64,000 nt of DNA from UBA10649 sp965227045 (GTDB lineage Bacteria; Actinomycetota; Actinomycetes; S36-B12), in assembly GCA_965227045.1 (NCBI GenBank), contig OZ245718.1, forward strand, positions 2,728,001-2,792,000, read 5' to 3'. Position numbers and translations under genes: made by a program. Positions 16,651 to 25,019 of this stretch are shown piece by piece. Position 1 is the stretch's first letter, and every line of letters starts with the position of its first letter. The notes beneath the pieces were generated by a model. The model saw nothing but the letters and a program-made list of their open reading frames with translations. It did not search any database and had not been told where the DNA came from.

Positions 16651-17219
16651 GACGATCCTGAGGTCAGCGCCTTGAGCTCGTCGAACAGTGCGACTTCGAT
16701 CTCGACGAGAGTGCGGGTCTCGCCGTCGGCAATCCACTGCTCGAATGCCAGACGGAAGACGGTGACGCCCGATTCTGCGGACAAGGTCGCGGCAGGTTCC
16801 CGGATGCCGCGTGCATGGAGCGCGCCGACCAGCCCGCTGGCGAGGGATGACATCTTGCGCAGTTCGCGCTCGTGCAGTTCCGGGTTCGCCGCGATGACGG
16901 ACTGACGCAGCCGCGAGGACTCGCGCCGCTCGTCGGCGAAATACCCGGCAGCGCCGGTGACCGCGGCAATGACGATGTCCAGCGGCGGTGCGTCGGCAGG
17001 CGCCGCGACGACACCGTTGACGAACTCCTGCTCCAGGAGCTCGGTCGCCGCGAAGATCACCTCGCGCTTGTCGGCGAAGTAGCGGAAGAAGGTCCGTTCC
17101 GTGAGTCCGGCTCCGTGCGCGATCTCGGCGACGGTCGTCTCCTCGAAGCCCTTCGAGGCGTACAGCTCCAGGGCCACCCCTCGCAGGCGGTCGCGCGCAC
17201 CCGGCTCCCATCGCACCAC
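16647..17219 (-). CDS. TetR-family transcriptional regulator
   Basis: 190 residues. The N-terminal DNA-binding domain has the TetR signature VAEIAHGAGLTERTFFRYFADKREVIF (helix-turn-helix about 30-50). The C-terminal ligand domain is not recognisable. The start is GTG with TAGGAT six bases upstream, so the transcript is probably leaderless. Two near-identical palindromes (17235-17251 and 17266-17282) fill the gap to the divergent epimerase-like gene, the classical autorepression layout. It probably controls itself and that gene. Confidence 0.9.
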   Translation of the reverse strand: MVRWEPGARDRLRGVALELYASKGFEETTVAEIAHGAGLTERTFFRYFADKREVIFAATELLEQEFVNGVVAAPADAPPLDIVIAAVTGAAGYFADERRESSRLRQSVIAANPELHERELRKMSSLASGLVGALHARGIREPAATLSAESGVTVFRLAFEQWIADGETRTLVEIEVALFDELKALTSGSS

Positions 17220-17234
17220 CCGTCGATCCTAGTG

Positions 17235-17251
17235 ATGACAGAGCCTGTCAT
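17235..17251. promoter_or_regulatory. TetR operator 1
   Basis: ATGACAG-AGC-CTGTCAT, a perfect 7-bp inverted repeat with 3-bp centre, just upstream of the TetR gene's -10 box. Confidence 0.75.
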
Positions 17252-17265
17252 GGTCGTATACACTG

Positions 17266-17282
17266 ATGACAGTCCCTGACAT
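17266..17282. promoter_or_regulatory. TetR operator 2
   Basis: ATGACAG-TCC-CTGACAT, the same palindrome with one arm mismatch. Its centre is 31 bp from operator 1, about three helical turns, so two dimers could bind the same DNA face. It lies between a TATACA box and the epimerase-like gene start. Confidence 0.75.
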
Positions 17283-17298
17283 AGATTGGAGTTCCGCC

Positions 17299-18192
17299 AT
17301 GCGCGTGTTGGTCACTGGAGCCTCGGGTTGGATCGGTTCGGCAGTCACGAGTGAGTTGCTGGTTGCCGGGCACGAGGTGGTCGGCCTGGCCCGTTCGGAC
17401 GCCTCGGCGGCCGCGCTCACGAGCGCGGGTGCACTCGTGCGACGAGGTGACCTCGACGATCTGGGCAGCCTGCGCGCAGGTGCACAGGACAGCGACGCCG
17501 TCATCCACCTCGCCAACAAGCACGACTTCAACGACCCGGCAGCGTCGAACCGGGCCGAACGAGGCGCGGTCGAGGCGATCGGTGAGACGCTCGCGGGATC
17601 CGATCGCGCCTTCATCGTCGCGTCCGGCGTCCCGGGAGCGCTCGGCCGGGTGGCCACCGAAGCCGACGCCTCACCGAACATCGGGCCGGATTCTCACCGC
17701 GGCGGCAGCGAGCATCTCGCGCTCGAGTATGCCGAACGAGGAGTTCGAGCCGTCATCGTCCGCTTTCCTCCCACCGTGCATGGTGCCGGTGACCATGGCT
17801 TCATCTCGACCCTCGTGGGCACCGCGCGAGCCACGGGCCGCTCTGGCTACGTCGGCGATGGCAGCAACCGATGGCCCGCCGTCCATAGGTCCGACGCGGC
17901 GCGCGTCGTTCGGCTCGGACTCGAGCTCGCGAGCGCCGGCACCATCCTGCACGCGATGGCAGAGGTGGGAGTGCCTGCACGCACGATCGCCGAGGAGATC
18001 GGCCGCGGCCTGGACCTGCCGGTGGAGTCCATTCCCGGGGAGCGGGCCTCGGAGCACTTCGGCTGGCTCGGACGGTTCTTCGCAATGGACGTGCCCACGT
18101 CAAGCGCGGTCACGCAGCGACTTCTGGGGTGGTCCCCCACCGGTGCGACCCTGGTTGAGGATCTGGAGAGCGCGGCGTACTTCAGGACGTGA
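17299..18192 (+). CDS. NAD-dependent epimerase/dehydratase family protein (atypical extended SDR)
   Basis: 297 residues. The N-terminal Rossmann motif is VTGASGWIGS (GxxGxxG at 7-13). The usual YxxxK is not clear: HRGGSEHLALEYAERG occupies the region, as in atypical SDRs related to NmrA or SDR-a. The ATG at 17299 was chosen because MRVLVTGASG begins the first strand and upstream residues overlap operator 2. It is under the divergent TetR regulator. Its 3' end overlaps the convergent luciferase-like gene by 11 nt. Substrate unknown. TetR-controlled SDRs of this kind often respond to xenobiotics, which is inference. Confidence 0.85.
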   Translation: MRVLVTGASGWIGSAVTSELLVAGHEVVGLARSDASAAALTSAGALVRRGDLDDLGSLRAGAQDSDAVIHLANKHDFNDPAASNRAERGAVEAIGETLAGSDRAFIVASGVPGALGRVATEADASPNIGPDSHRGGSEHLALEYAERGVRAVIVRFPPTVHGAGDHGFISTLVGTARATGRSGYVGDGSNRWPAVHRSDAARVVRLGLELASAGTILHAMAEVGVPARTIAEEIGRGLDLPVESIPGERASEHFGWLGRFFAMDVPTSSAVTQRLLGWSPTGATLVEDLESAAYFRT

Positions 18193-19117
18193 TCGCGTCG
18201 ACCCGCTCGATGACCTCGCGGCAGAAGGCCGCATGCTGCGTGCGGTCGTCGATGAAGATCGAGGGCTTGATGCAGAACGTTGTGAATCCGAGATCGAGTT
18301 GGCGGGGTATCTCGTCAAGGGCTTCGGGCAGCGGCGCGACCGAGTCGTCCGATGGGAACGAGACGCGGGTGCCGCCGACCATCTCGAAGTCCTCGGTACT
18401 TCGGCCGGCCGCAGCAAAGCCGGAGTGGATGGCGGCCACGTCGTCAGCGCTCACTCGTCCGAGCGGGTGGTACCCACTCCCGAAACGCACCAGCCGATCG
18501 AGAAGTGCATCGTGCACGTGCTCTCCGCCGAACCACATCGTCGGCCCCTCGGGCCGCCATGGCTTTGGTTCGAGGTAGACGTCCTCGAAGGTGAAGAACT
18601 CGCCGGCGAAGGTGACGGGGGAGCGCGCCCACACCTGCTGCCAGATGCGCAGTTGCTCGTCCAGGATCCGTCCGCGGCGGGTGAACGGAATGCCGAGCGC
18701 GTCGTACTCGTCCTTGTGCCAGCTGACGGTGGGCTGGATGACGAGCCGGCCTTCGCTGAGCAGGTCGAGGGTGGCGAGGTCGTGCGCCAGCACGAGTGGA
18801 TTGCGCAGCGGCGCGATGAGCGCGATCGCGCCGAGGCGGATACGGCTCGTGACAGCCGCAATCGCGCTGAGCAGAACGATGTTGGACGGCCATGCGGTGA
18901 ACGGATCCTGGTTGCCCGGCATCGCGTAGTCGCGGGGGTTGGCCATGCGCCCGGAACTTCCTGCTGACGGCCCGAGCAGCACGTGATCGCTGATCATGAC
19001 CATGTCGAATCCGGCGTCCTCGGCCTCCTGCGCCATGCGTACGAGGCCGCGGATGTCACGGGGGTCGGTCATCGTCCAGTTCTCGGTGAGCACGCTCACC
19101 ATGCGAGGCCGGGTCAT
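18182..19117 (-). CDS. Luciferase-like (F420/FMN-dependent) monooxygenase or reductase
   Basis: 311 residues with the TIM-barrel pattern of the bacterial luciferase superfamily: an early AQEAEDAGFDMVMISDH strand-helix, then RIRLGAIALIAPLRNPLVLAHDLATLDLLSEGRL, which is the most conserved stretch of F420-dependent LLM proteins. It starts at an ATG 2 nt after the stop of the acetoacetate-decarboxylase-family gene, so the two are co-transcribed. The cofactor (F420 or FMN) cannot be told from sequence. In actinobacteria F420 is common. Substrate unknown. Confidence 0.85.
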   Translation of the reverse strand: MTRPRMVSVLTENWTMTDPRDIRGLVRMAQEAEDAGFDMVMISDHVLLGPSAGSSGRMANPRDYAMPGNQDPFTAWPSNIVLLSAIAAVTSRIRLGAIALIAPLRNPLVLAHDLATLDLLSEGRLVIQPTVSWHKDEYDALGIPFTRRGRILDEQLRIWQQVWARSPVTFAGEFFTFEDVYLEPKPWRPEGPTMWFGGEHVHDALLDRLVRFGSGYHPLGRVSADDVAAIHSGFAAAGRSTEDFEMVGGTRVSFPSDDSVAPLPEALDEIPRQLDLGFTTFCIKPSIFIDDRTQHAAFCREVIERVDAITS

Positions 19118-19119
19118 TC

Positions 19120-19929
19120 CTAGACCGCCTGCGACTGGTCCTTGAGCAGCGTGCCGCCGGCGAAGGTCACGCCGACCTCGCGGAAGTAGCCCGCGATGAT
19201 CTCGTCGACCGGCAGCAGAGAGGCGGGCTCGTCCCACGGCGAGTCGCTCAGTGTGAGCTCCGCGTCGCCTACCCACGGCTGGCCAAGGTCGGCATCGACG
19301 CCGCCCATTGTCACTATCTGCGACATGGACATCCCCGCTCCGGGCACCATCGACGGCATCACCCGGTGATGGATCATCGGGTGCCCGTTGACGAATCCGT
19401 TCGACTCGCTCGGCTCGCGCAGGGTCACCTTCGCGGTCGCGAGGCGATGGTCGTATGCGGCCAGTGAAGCCCCAAACGTCCCTCCCGGGGCGATGCGCGG
19501 CGCAGCGATGCCGCGCCCGTAGGGGCGGGTGACGTACACGCTGCCCAGCTTCTTCGGGTAGCCCTGGAACCAGCCGCGGCCGATGGCGAAGTCGGTCGTG
19601 ACCCAGATGAGCACGCATCTGCTGTAGGTGACCCCCTGGTACGCGCATCGCACGACGACGAAGGCCTCGAGGTACTGGGACCGCGAGGGGTCAAGCAGTT
19701 CCGCGCCGCCCGTGCTGCATGACTGCCAGTCCGCCCAGATGAAGGCGACAGCGCCGGGGTCCGCGGGCGCCAGGTCGAGCTCGGCAGGCAGCAGCGCTCG
19801 CACTCTCGCCGGATCGGTGCGGTACTCAACGGTCAGCAGGGTCCCCGAGTAGTGCCAGGGCATCTGGGGCACGAGCGCGGATGACCCGGAAGGGGAGAAG
19901 GGTGGGAGGAAGCCGCTGAGGTCCGACAT
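19120..19929 (-). CDS. Acetoacetate decarboxylase family protein
   Basis: 269 residues. The family's Schiff-base lysine motif is present as WFQGYPKKLGSVY, and the N-terminal PWHYSGTLLTVEYRTDP and ARVRALLP segments are typical of the ADC-like group. Many relatives are not true acetoacetate decarboxylases but aldolase-dehydratase-like enzymes. The ATG (19929) was preferred over an upstream in-frame start whose residues are Arg-rich. It is first in a two-gene unit with the luciferase-like gene. It is divergent from the APC permease, and operator site D lies in the shared upstream region. Confidence 0.82.
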   Translation of the reverse strand: MSDLSGFLPPFSPSGSSALVPQMPWHYSGTLLTVEYRTDPARVRALLPAELDLAPADPGAVAFIWADWQSCSTGGAELLDPSRSQYLEAFVVVRCAYQGVTYSRCVLIWVTTDFAIGRGWFQGYPKKLGSVYVTRPYGRGIAAPRIAPGGTFGASLAAYDHRLATAKVTLREPSESNGFVNGHPMIHHRVMPSMVPGAGMSMSQIVTMGGVDADLGQPWVGDAELTLSDSPWDEPASLLPVDEIIAGYFREVGVTFAGGTLLKDQSQAV

Positions 19930-20008
19930 AGCCTCGAAGAGTAGTCGACGAGCGGCGATCGTTCGCCCCCGAATGTTCAATTCGGCGGCGCGTATTACGC
20001 CGAAATGC

Positions 20009-20037
20009 TTGACGGCAGGGCTCTAATGGCCCACGCT
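20009..20037 (+). promoter_or_regulatory. Probable promoter of the APC permease
   Basis: -35 TTGACG (20009-20014) and -10-like CACGCT (20032-20037) with 17-bp spacing. Operator site D begins 8 bp after the -10, on the expected start point. Confidence 0.45.
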
Positions 20038-20045
20038 CCCCCTAT

Positions 20046-20061
20046 CGTTCGGGCCCGTACG
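20046..20061. promoter_or_regulatory. Palindromic operator, site D (APC permease)
   Basis: CGTTCGGGCCCGTACG matches the CGTT-N-GG-NN-CC-N-AACG palindrome with one base changed in the right half (TACG for AACG). It ends 16 bp before the permease ATG. Confidence 0.65.
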
Positions 20062-20077
20062 ACCACTGGAGACTGAC

Positions 20078-21604
20078 ATGGCCGCTCTGCAACCCGCACC
20101 CGAGGAGACACCGGAGTCCAGCCTGCACCACGGACGCCTGGGAGTAATCGGCATCGTCTTCTTCGTCGTGGCTGCCGCCGCGCCCCTGGTGGGGATGACC
20201 GGCGCGGTGCCCGTTGCCATCGTCGTGGGCAACGGTGCTGCCGCGCCGGGCGCGTACGTCGTGGTCGGTCTCGTGCTGCTGCTGTTCAGCGTTGGGTACG
20301 GGGCGATGGGAAAGCACGTGGCGAACGCGGGTGCGTTCTTCGCGTACGTCGGGCGCGGACTGGGAATTGCACCGGGCGTGGGTACCGCATTCACGTCGTT
20401 GGTCGCGTACCTCGCCGTGCAGTTGGCGATCTTCGGATTCTTCGGCGGCTTGATGACCGGCCAGATGAACGCGCAGTTCGGCATCGACTGGCCGTGGTAC
20501 GTGTGGACCCTGATCGCCTGGATTCTTGTCCTCGCCCTGTCCTTGGCCACGGTTGATGTCGGTGCGAAGTTCCTTGGCGTTCTCATGGGCGTCGAACTGC
20601 TCTCGCTGCTCCTCGTCGGACTGGCCGTCGTGTTCCACGGCGGCGGTCCGGACGGATTCGACCTCGCCGCCTCCTTCGCGCCGAGCAACATCTTCGTCGG
20701 TGGCTTCGCCGGATCCGCGGGCATCGCGCTGGCGTTCGCCTTCGCCTCCTACATCGGCTTCGAGGCCACCGCCATCTATGGCGAGGAGGCGAAGGATCCG
20801 CACAAGACCGTTCCTCGAGCCACCTACGTCGCGGTCGGCGTCATCACCGTCATCTTCGCGCTCACGGCGTGGGCCATCGTGTCGGGCCTCGGCTCGACGG
20901 TGGTAGTCGACCGGGTCGTGTTGTTGACCAGTGTCGACGGAGTGCCGCTCGCGGACCCCGCGGCCGCGCTCTTCGCGGTTGCCACGGAGTACGTCGGCTC
21001 GTGGCTCGCAACGCTGATGAGTTGGCTGGTCCTGTCGAGCCTGTTCGCCGGACTGCTGGCGTTCCAGAACTCGGCCGCGCGCTACTTCTTCGCCATGGGC
21101 CGTGCGGGGGTGCTGCCGCGCAAGCTCGACCGGGTCAACAAGATGGGTGCTCCGGTGCTCGCCTCGATCGCCACGTCGATCGTCACGCTCATCGTCATCA
21201 TCATCTTCGTGATTCAGGATCTCGACCCGATCCTGAACATGTTCTTCTGGTTCAGCGGGATGACTGTCGTCGCTCTCGTGTTCGTCGAGATGCTCGTGTG
21301 CATCGCGGTGATCGTCTTCTTCCGTCGCGAACCCGTTGACCGACGGCCGTGGAACACCCTCATCGCGCCGCTGCTCGCGTTCATCGTTCTCGCGATCGGC
21401 GAGTTCCTGCTGACCTCGCGATTCGGCCTGCTCGCGGGGACCGTCGCCGAAGGCGTCGATCCGACGACTCAAGCGTGGGGTTTGAACGCGACGGGCTGGA
21501 TCCTCATCGCCACGCCATTCGTGCTCTTCATCCTTGGCGTGATCATCGGGTCGGTGCGGCAGAACCGGGAGAACGTCGACGCGGTCGCCGATCTGGTGAC
21601 CTGA
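20078..21604 (+). CDS. APC-superfamily amino acid/amine permease
   Basis: 508 residues, about 12 membrane helices. The first helix GVIGIVFFVVAAAAPLVGMTG and the SYIGFEATAIYGEEAKDPHKTVPRA loop are signatures of APC amino acid transporters (compare F-E-A...Y-G-E-E in that group). The protein starts with a hydrophilic tail of about 20 residues. The ATG follows GGAGACTG. With operator site D at its start point it probably shares regulation with the ligase, P450 and ring-cleavage genes, suggesting it imports their amine or amino-acid substrate. The substrate is inferred, not shown. It is convergent with the EamA gene, 4 nt apart. Confidence 0.88.
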   Translation: MAALQPAPEETPESSLHHGRLGVIGIVFFVVAAAAPLVGMTGAVPVAIVVGNGAAAPGAYVVVGLVLLLFSVGYGAMGKHVANAGAFFAYVGRGLGIAPGVGTAFTSLVAYLAVQLAIFGFFGGLMTGQMNAQFGIDWPWYVWTLIAWILVLALSLATVDVGAKFLGVLMGVELLSLLLVGLAVVFHGGGPDGFDLAASFAPSNIFVGGFAGSAGIALAFAFASYIGFEATAIYGEEAKDPHKTVPRATYVAVGVITVIFALTAWAIVSGLGSTVVVDRVVLLTSVDGVPLADPAAALFAVATEYVGSWLATLMSWLVLSSLFAGLLAFQNSAARYFFAMGRAGVLPRKLDRVNKMGAPVLASIATSIVTLIVIIIFVIQDLDPILNMFFWFSGMTVVALVFVEMLVCIAVIVFFRREPVDRRPWNTLIAPLLAFIVLAIGEFLLTSRFGLLAGTVAEGVDPTTQAWGLNATGWILIATPFVLFILGVIIGSVRQNRENVDAVADLVT

Positions 21605-21608
21605 GTCG

Positions 21609-22568
21609 TCAGCGCGAGCGTTCGGCGAGCAGAACTCCCACGAGGACGGTTACCGCTCCGAGAATTTGAATGGCGGTGAGCACCTCGCCGAGGGCCACCC
21701 AGGCGATGAGCGACGCGAGAAGCGGTTCGACCATGCCGATAACGGATGCCTGGGACGCACGGATGTGGTGCAGCGAGAGCACCACGAGCCAGAACGGAAC
21801 GACGGTTCCGAGGATCACCATGTAGGCGCAAAGCATCCAGATCGGCACGCCCGTGCCCTCAGTGCCGAGGGGGTAGCCGTCGCCCGTCAGGTCGGACCAC
21901 GGGAATGACCACCACGGCTGCGCGAAGCACCAGAACAACGCGGCTGCGCCAAAGCCCCACATCGTCAAGGACACGGGATCCCGCGGCTCTGGCCTACGGA
22001 CCTGGACGTCGCCGAGCAGGTAGTACACGGCCAACGCGGCCGCGGCACCGAATGCAGCGAGGACGCCGAGCCCATCGAGGTTGAACCCCTTCCAGACCTG
22101 ACCGACAAGCGCGAGGCCTGCGAGGGCGAGTGCCAGTCCCGCCCAGACGAGGCGGTTGACGGACTCGTGCATGCCGAAGCGGAACCACAGGGCCACCATG
22201 ATCGGCGCGGTGAACTCGATCAGCAGCGCGACACCGACAGGCAGCAGGTTGATGGCGACGAAGTAGAGATACTGCGTGGCCGCGATGCCGAGGATGCCGA
22301 ACGCCAGGAGGATCGGGATCTCCGCGCGGCGGATCCGCAACGCGGACGGTCGAGTTATCGCGACGACAACCAGCAGGATCAAGAAGGCGAGAGTCACGCG
22401 CAGCTGCGACAGCCGCGCCGGTTCGATGCCGCTGAGCAGTATCGACTTGGAGATCGTGCCGTTCAGCGCGAAGAGGCAGGCCGCAAGCAGGTACAGCAGG
22501 TAGCCCCTGGCCGGCCGACCATCCTTGGCGGGGAGAACTCCGGGAACGGGTTCGGCCAGGTCGCTCAC
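21609..22568 (-). CDS. EamA/DMT-family transporter
   Basis: 319 residues, ten predicted transmembrane helices arranged as two EamA repeats (about 25-160 and 170-310). LLYLLAACLFALNGTISKSIL opens the first repeat and ASVIGMVEPLLASLIAWVALGE is the typical end of the second. Members export or import metabolites such as amino acids or amines. The start is GTG overlapping the glgM stop (GTGA), so it is translationally coupled to glycogen synthesis, which may be accidental gene packing. Substrate unknown. Confidence 0.88.
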   Translation of the reverse strand: MSDLAEPVPGVLPAKDGRPARGYLLYLLAACLFALNGTISKSILLSGIEPARLSQLRVTLAFLILLVVVAITRPSALRIRRAEIPILLAFGILGIAATQYLYFVAINLLPVGVALLIEFTAPIMVALWFRFGMHESVNRLVWAGLALALAGLALVGQVWKGFNLDGLGVLAAFGAAAALAVYYLLGDVQVRRPEPRDPVSLTMWGFGAAALFWCFAQPWWSFPWSDLTGDGYPLGTEGTGVPIWMLCAYMVILGTVVPFWLVVLSLHHIRASQASVIGMVEPLLASLIAWVALGEVLTAIQILGAVTVLVGVLLAERSR

Positions 22569-23728
22569 GCGCGCAGGGCGGCGTCGTACACCGCGATGGT
22601 CTCGTCGGCGATCGCATCCCAGCCGAAGTCCGACACCGCTCGCTGCCGGCCGGCGACCCCCATGGCGCGGGCCCGGCGGGGGTCTGCGGCGACGTTGTTC
22701 ACCGCGTCGCCGAATGCGACCTCGAACGCCTTGGGCTCCGCAGGGTCGTAAGGGACGAGCAGGCCGGTCACGCCATCGACCACTACCTCGGGGATGCCGC
22801 CGACGGCACTCGCGACTACCGCCGTCTCGCAGGCCATCGCCTCGAGGTTGACGATCCCGAGCGGCTCGTAGATCGACGGGCAGACGAACGCCAGCGCATG
22901 GCTGAACAACTGGATGATCTTGGGCCGGCTGATCTGCTCTTGGATCCAGATGATGCTGTCGGCGCCGCGCTCGGCCTTCAGCCGCTCGACGGCGGCGGCG
23001 GTTTCGTCGCCGATCTCTACGGTGTCCGGCGACGATGCGCAGAGCACGAGCACGATGTCCTCATTGAAGCGGCGGGCCGCATTGAGCAGGTGGACGATGC
23101 CCTTCTGGCGAGTGATCCTGCCGACGAAGAGAACATACGGTCGCGACTTGTCGATGCCGATCTCCTCCAGCACCGACTCACCGGGGTCTGGCTGGTAGAC
23201 GGAGGTGTCGATCCCGTTGTGCACGACGTGCACCCGCGCCGGGTTGACCGTCGGGTACGCCGTCAGCACGTCCGCGCGCATCCCGTGGCTGACCGCGATG
23301 ATCCCCGCGGCGCCTTCGTAAGCCGTGCGCTCGACCCACGACGACACGCGATAGCCGCCGCCGAGCTGCTCCTGCTTCCACGGACGCAGCGGCTCAAGCG
23401 AGTGAGCCGTGAGCACGTGGGGCACACCGTGCAGGAGAGCGCCGATATGGCCGGCGAGATTGGCGTACCACGTGTGTGAGTGCAGGACATCGACGTCGCC
23501 CGTGCTGTTGACGATCTCCAAGTCCACGCCGAGGGTCTGGATGGCGGCGTTGGCATTGAGCAGAGCTCCGGGAACAGCGTGCGCGACGGCATCGGTCCTC
23601 GGCTCACCGAAGCAGTGCACGTCGACGTCGACCTTCCGACGAAGTTCTGCGACGAGATGCTCGACATGGACGCCGGCGCCACCGTAGACATCCGGCGGCC
23701 ATTCCCGGGTCAGCATTCCGATGCGCAC
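22565..23728 (-). CDS. glgM: GT4 glycosyltransferase GlgM-type (ADP-glucose-dependent glycogen/maltose-1-phosphate synthase)
   Basis: 387 residues. A GT-B fold: N-terminal REWPPDVYGGAGVHVEHL loop and C-terminal nucleotide-sugar motif SIYEPLGIVNLEAMAC (E-x7-E). This actinobacterial group, long annotated GlgA (Rv1212c type), was shown in Mycobacterium to make maltose-1-phosphate or extend glucan from ADP-glucose. It is divergent from glgC, which supplies the donor, as in Mycobacterium. The start is GTG with TAGGCT exactly six bases upstream, so leaderless. A cytoplasmic protein. Confidence 0.88.
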   Translation of the reverse strand: MRIGMLTREWPPDVYGGAGVHVEHLVAELRRKVDVDVHCFGEPRTDAVAHAVPGALLNANAAIQTLGVDLEIVNSTGDVDVLHSHTWYANLAGHIGALLHGVPHVLTAHSLEPLRPWKQEQLGGGYRVSSWVERTAYEGAAGIIAVSHGMRADVLTAYPTVNPARVHVVHNGIDTSVYQPDPGESVLEEIGIDKSRPYVLFVGRITRQKGIVHLLNAARRFNEDIVLVLCASSPDTVEIGDETAAAVERLKAERGADSIIWIQEQISRPKIIQLFSHALAFVCPSIYEPLGIVNLEAMACETAVVASAVGGIPEVVVDGVTGLLVPYDPAEPKAFEVAFGDAVNNVAADPRRARAMGVAGRQRAVSDFGWDAIADETIAVYDAALRA

Positions 23729-23795
23729 GGGTCGAGCCTAGAGGTGTTGCTCTCAAGCGTCCGCGCATCGGTGCTGATGCCAGTATGGTGAAGCC

Positions 23796-25019
23796 GTGAG
23801 TGCCGATCCGCACGTTCTGGCGATGGTCCTGGCCGGAGGTGAAGGCAAGCGGTTGATGCCGCTGACTGCCGATCGCGCCAAGCCCGCAGTTCCCTTTGGT
23901 GGCTCCTATCGCTTGGTCGACTTCGTCCTGTCGAACCTCATCAACGCCGGCCTTCGCCGTGTCTGCGTGCTCACGCAGTACAAGTCCCACAGCCTTGACC
24001 GGCACATCACGCAGACCTGGCGGATGCCGACGCTGCTGGGCGACTACGTCACTCCGGTGCCGGCCCAGCAGCGGCTCGGGCCGCGTTGGTACACCGGCAG
24101 CGCGGACGCGATCTTCCAGAGTCTCAACCTCGTGTATGACGAGGCGCCCGAGTACGTCGTCGTGTTCGGCGCTGACCACGTCTACCGCATGGATCCCGAG
24201 CAGATGATCCAGGCGCATATCGCCAGCGGGGCCACCGTCACCGTCGCTGGCCTGCGGATGCCGAAGTCCATGTCGAACGAGTTCGGCGTCATCCAGACGG
24301 CGCCCGACGGACGCAAGATCGCGAACTTCCTCGAGAAGCCGGTCGATCCTCCGACCATCCCCGGGGACGACGAGCATTGCTATGTCTCCATGGGCAACTA
24401 CGTCTTCACCACTGCGGGCCTGCTCGAGACGCTCAGGGCCGACGCCGCCGATCCCGCATCGGTGCACGACATGGGCGGCAACATCATCCCCATGCTCACC
24501 GCTCAGGGCGAGGCCCAGGTCTACGACTTCGCCGAGAACGTGGTGCCCGGTGCGACGGACCGCGACCGCGGCTACTGGCGCGACGTCGGCAGCCTCGACA
24601 GCTATCACGACGCGCATATGGACCTGGTCTCCGTCCATCCCATCTTCAATCTCTACAACCGACGTTGGCCGATCCTGTCCAACCTGCCGTCGTTGCCGCC
24701 CGCAAAGTTCGTCGAGGGCGGCAACGCGCACGAGTCCATGGTTGGCGCCGGCACGATCATCTCCGGCGCTCATGTGCGCACCTCGGTGCTGGCCACGAGC
24801 GTCTCGGTCGATGCGGGTGCGTACGTCGAGGGCAGCGTGATCATGCCGGGGGTCCGAATCGGCAGGAACGCAGTGGTGCGGCGAGCGATTCTGGACAAGA
24901 ACGTCGTCGTGCCCGACGGCGCGCAGATCGGTGTCGACCTCGAACGCGACCGGTCGCTGTACACGGTGAGCGCGGGCGGCGTTGTCGCCCTGGGCAAGGG
25001 TGTTACTGCGGAACGCTGA
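23796..25019 (+). CDS. glgC: Glucose-1-phosphate adenylyltransferase
   Basis: 407 residues, normal length. The nucleotide-binding loop GGEGKRLMPLTADRAKPAVP, the ADHVYRMD catalytic segment and the left-handed beta-helix C-terminus with hexapeptide repeats identify GlgC, which makes ADP-glucose from ATP and glucose-1-phosphate. The start is GTG. TATGGT lies six bases upstream, giving a leaderless transcript. Divergent from glgM, whose substrate it makes. Its last 17 nt overlap the convergent lipoprotein gene. Confidence 0.95.
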   Translation: MSADPHVLAMVLAGGEGKRLMPLTADRAKPAVPFGGSYRLVDFVLSNLINAGLRRVCVLTQYKSHSLDRHITQTWRMPTLLGDYVTPVPAQQRLGPRWYTGSADAIFQSLNLVYDEAPEYVVVFGADHVYRMDPEQMIQAHIASGATVTVAGLRMPKSMSNEFGVIQTAPDGRKIANFLEKPVDPPTIPGDDEHCYVSMGNYVFTTAGLLETLRADAADPASVHDMGGNIIPMLTAQGEAQVYDFAENVVPGATDRDRGYWRDVGSLDSYHDAHMDLVSVHPIFNLYNRRWPILSNLPSLPPAKFVEGGNAHESMVGAGTIISGAHVRTSVLATSVSVDAGAYVEGSVIMPGVRIGRNAVVRRAILDKNVVVPDGAQIGVDLERDRSLYTVSAGGVVALGKGVTAER

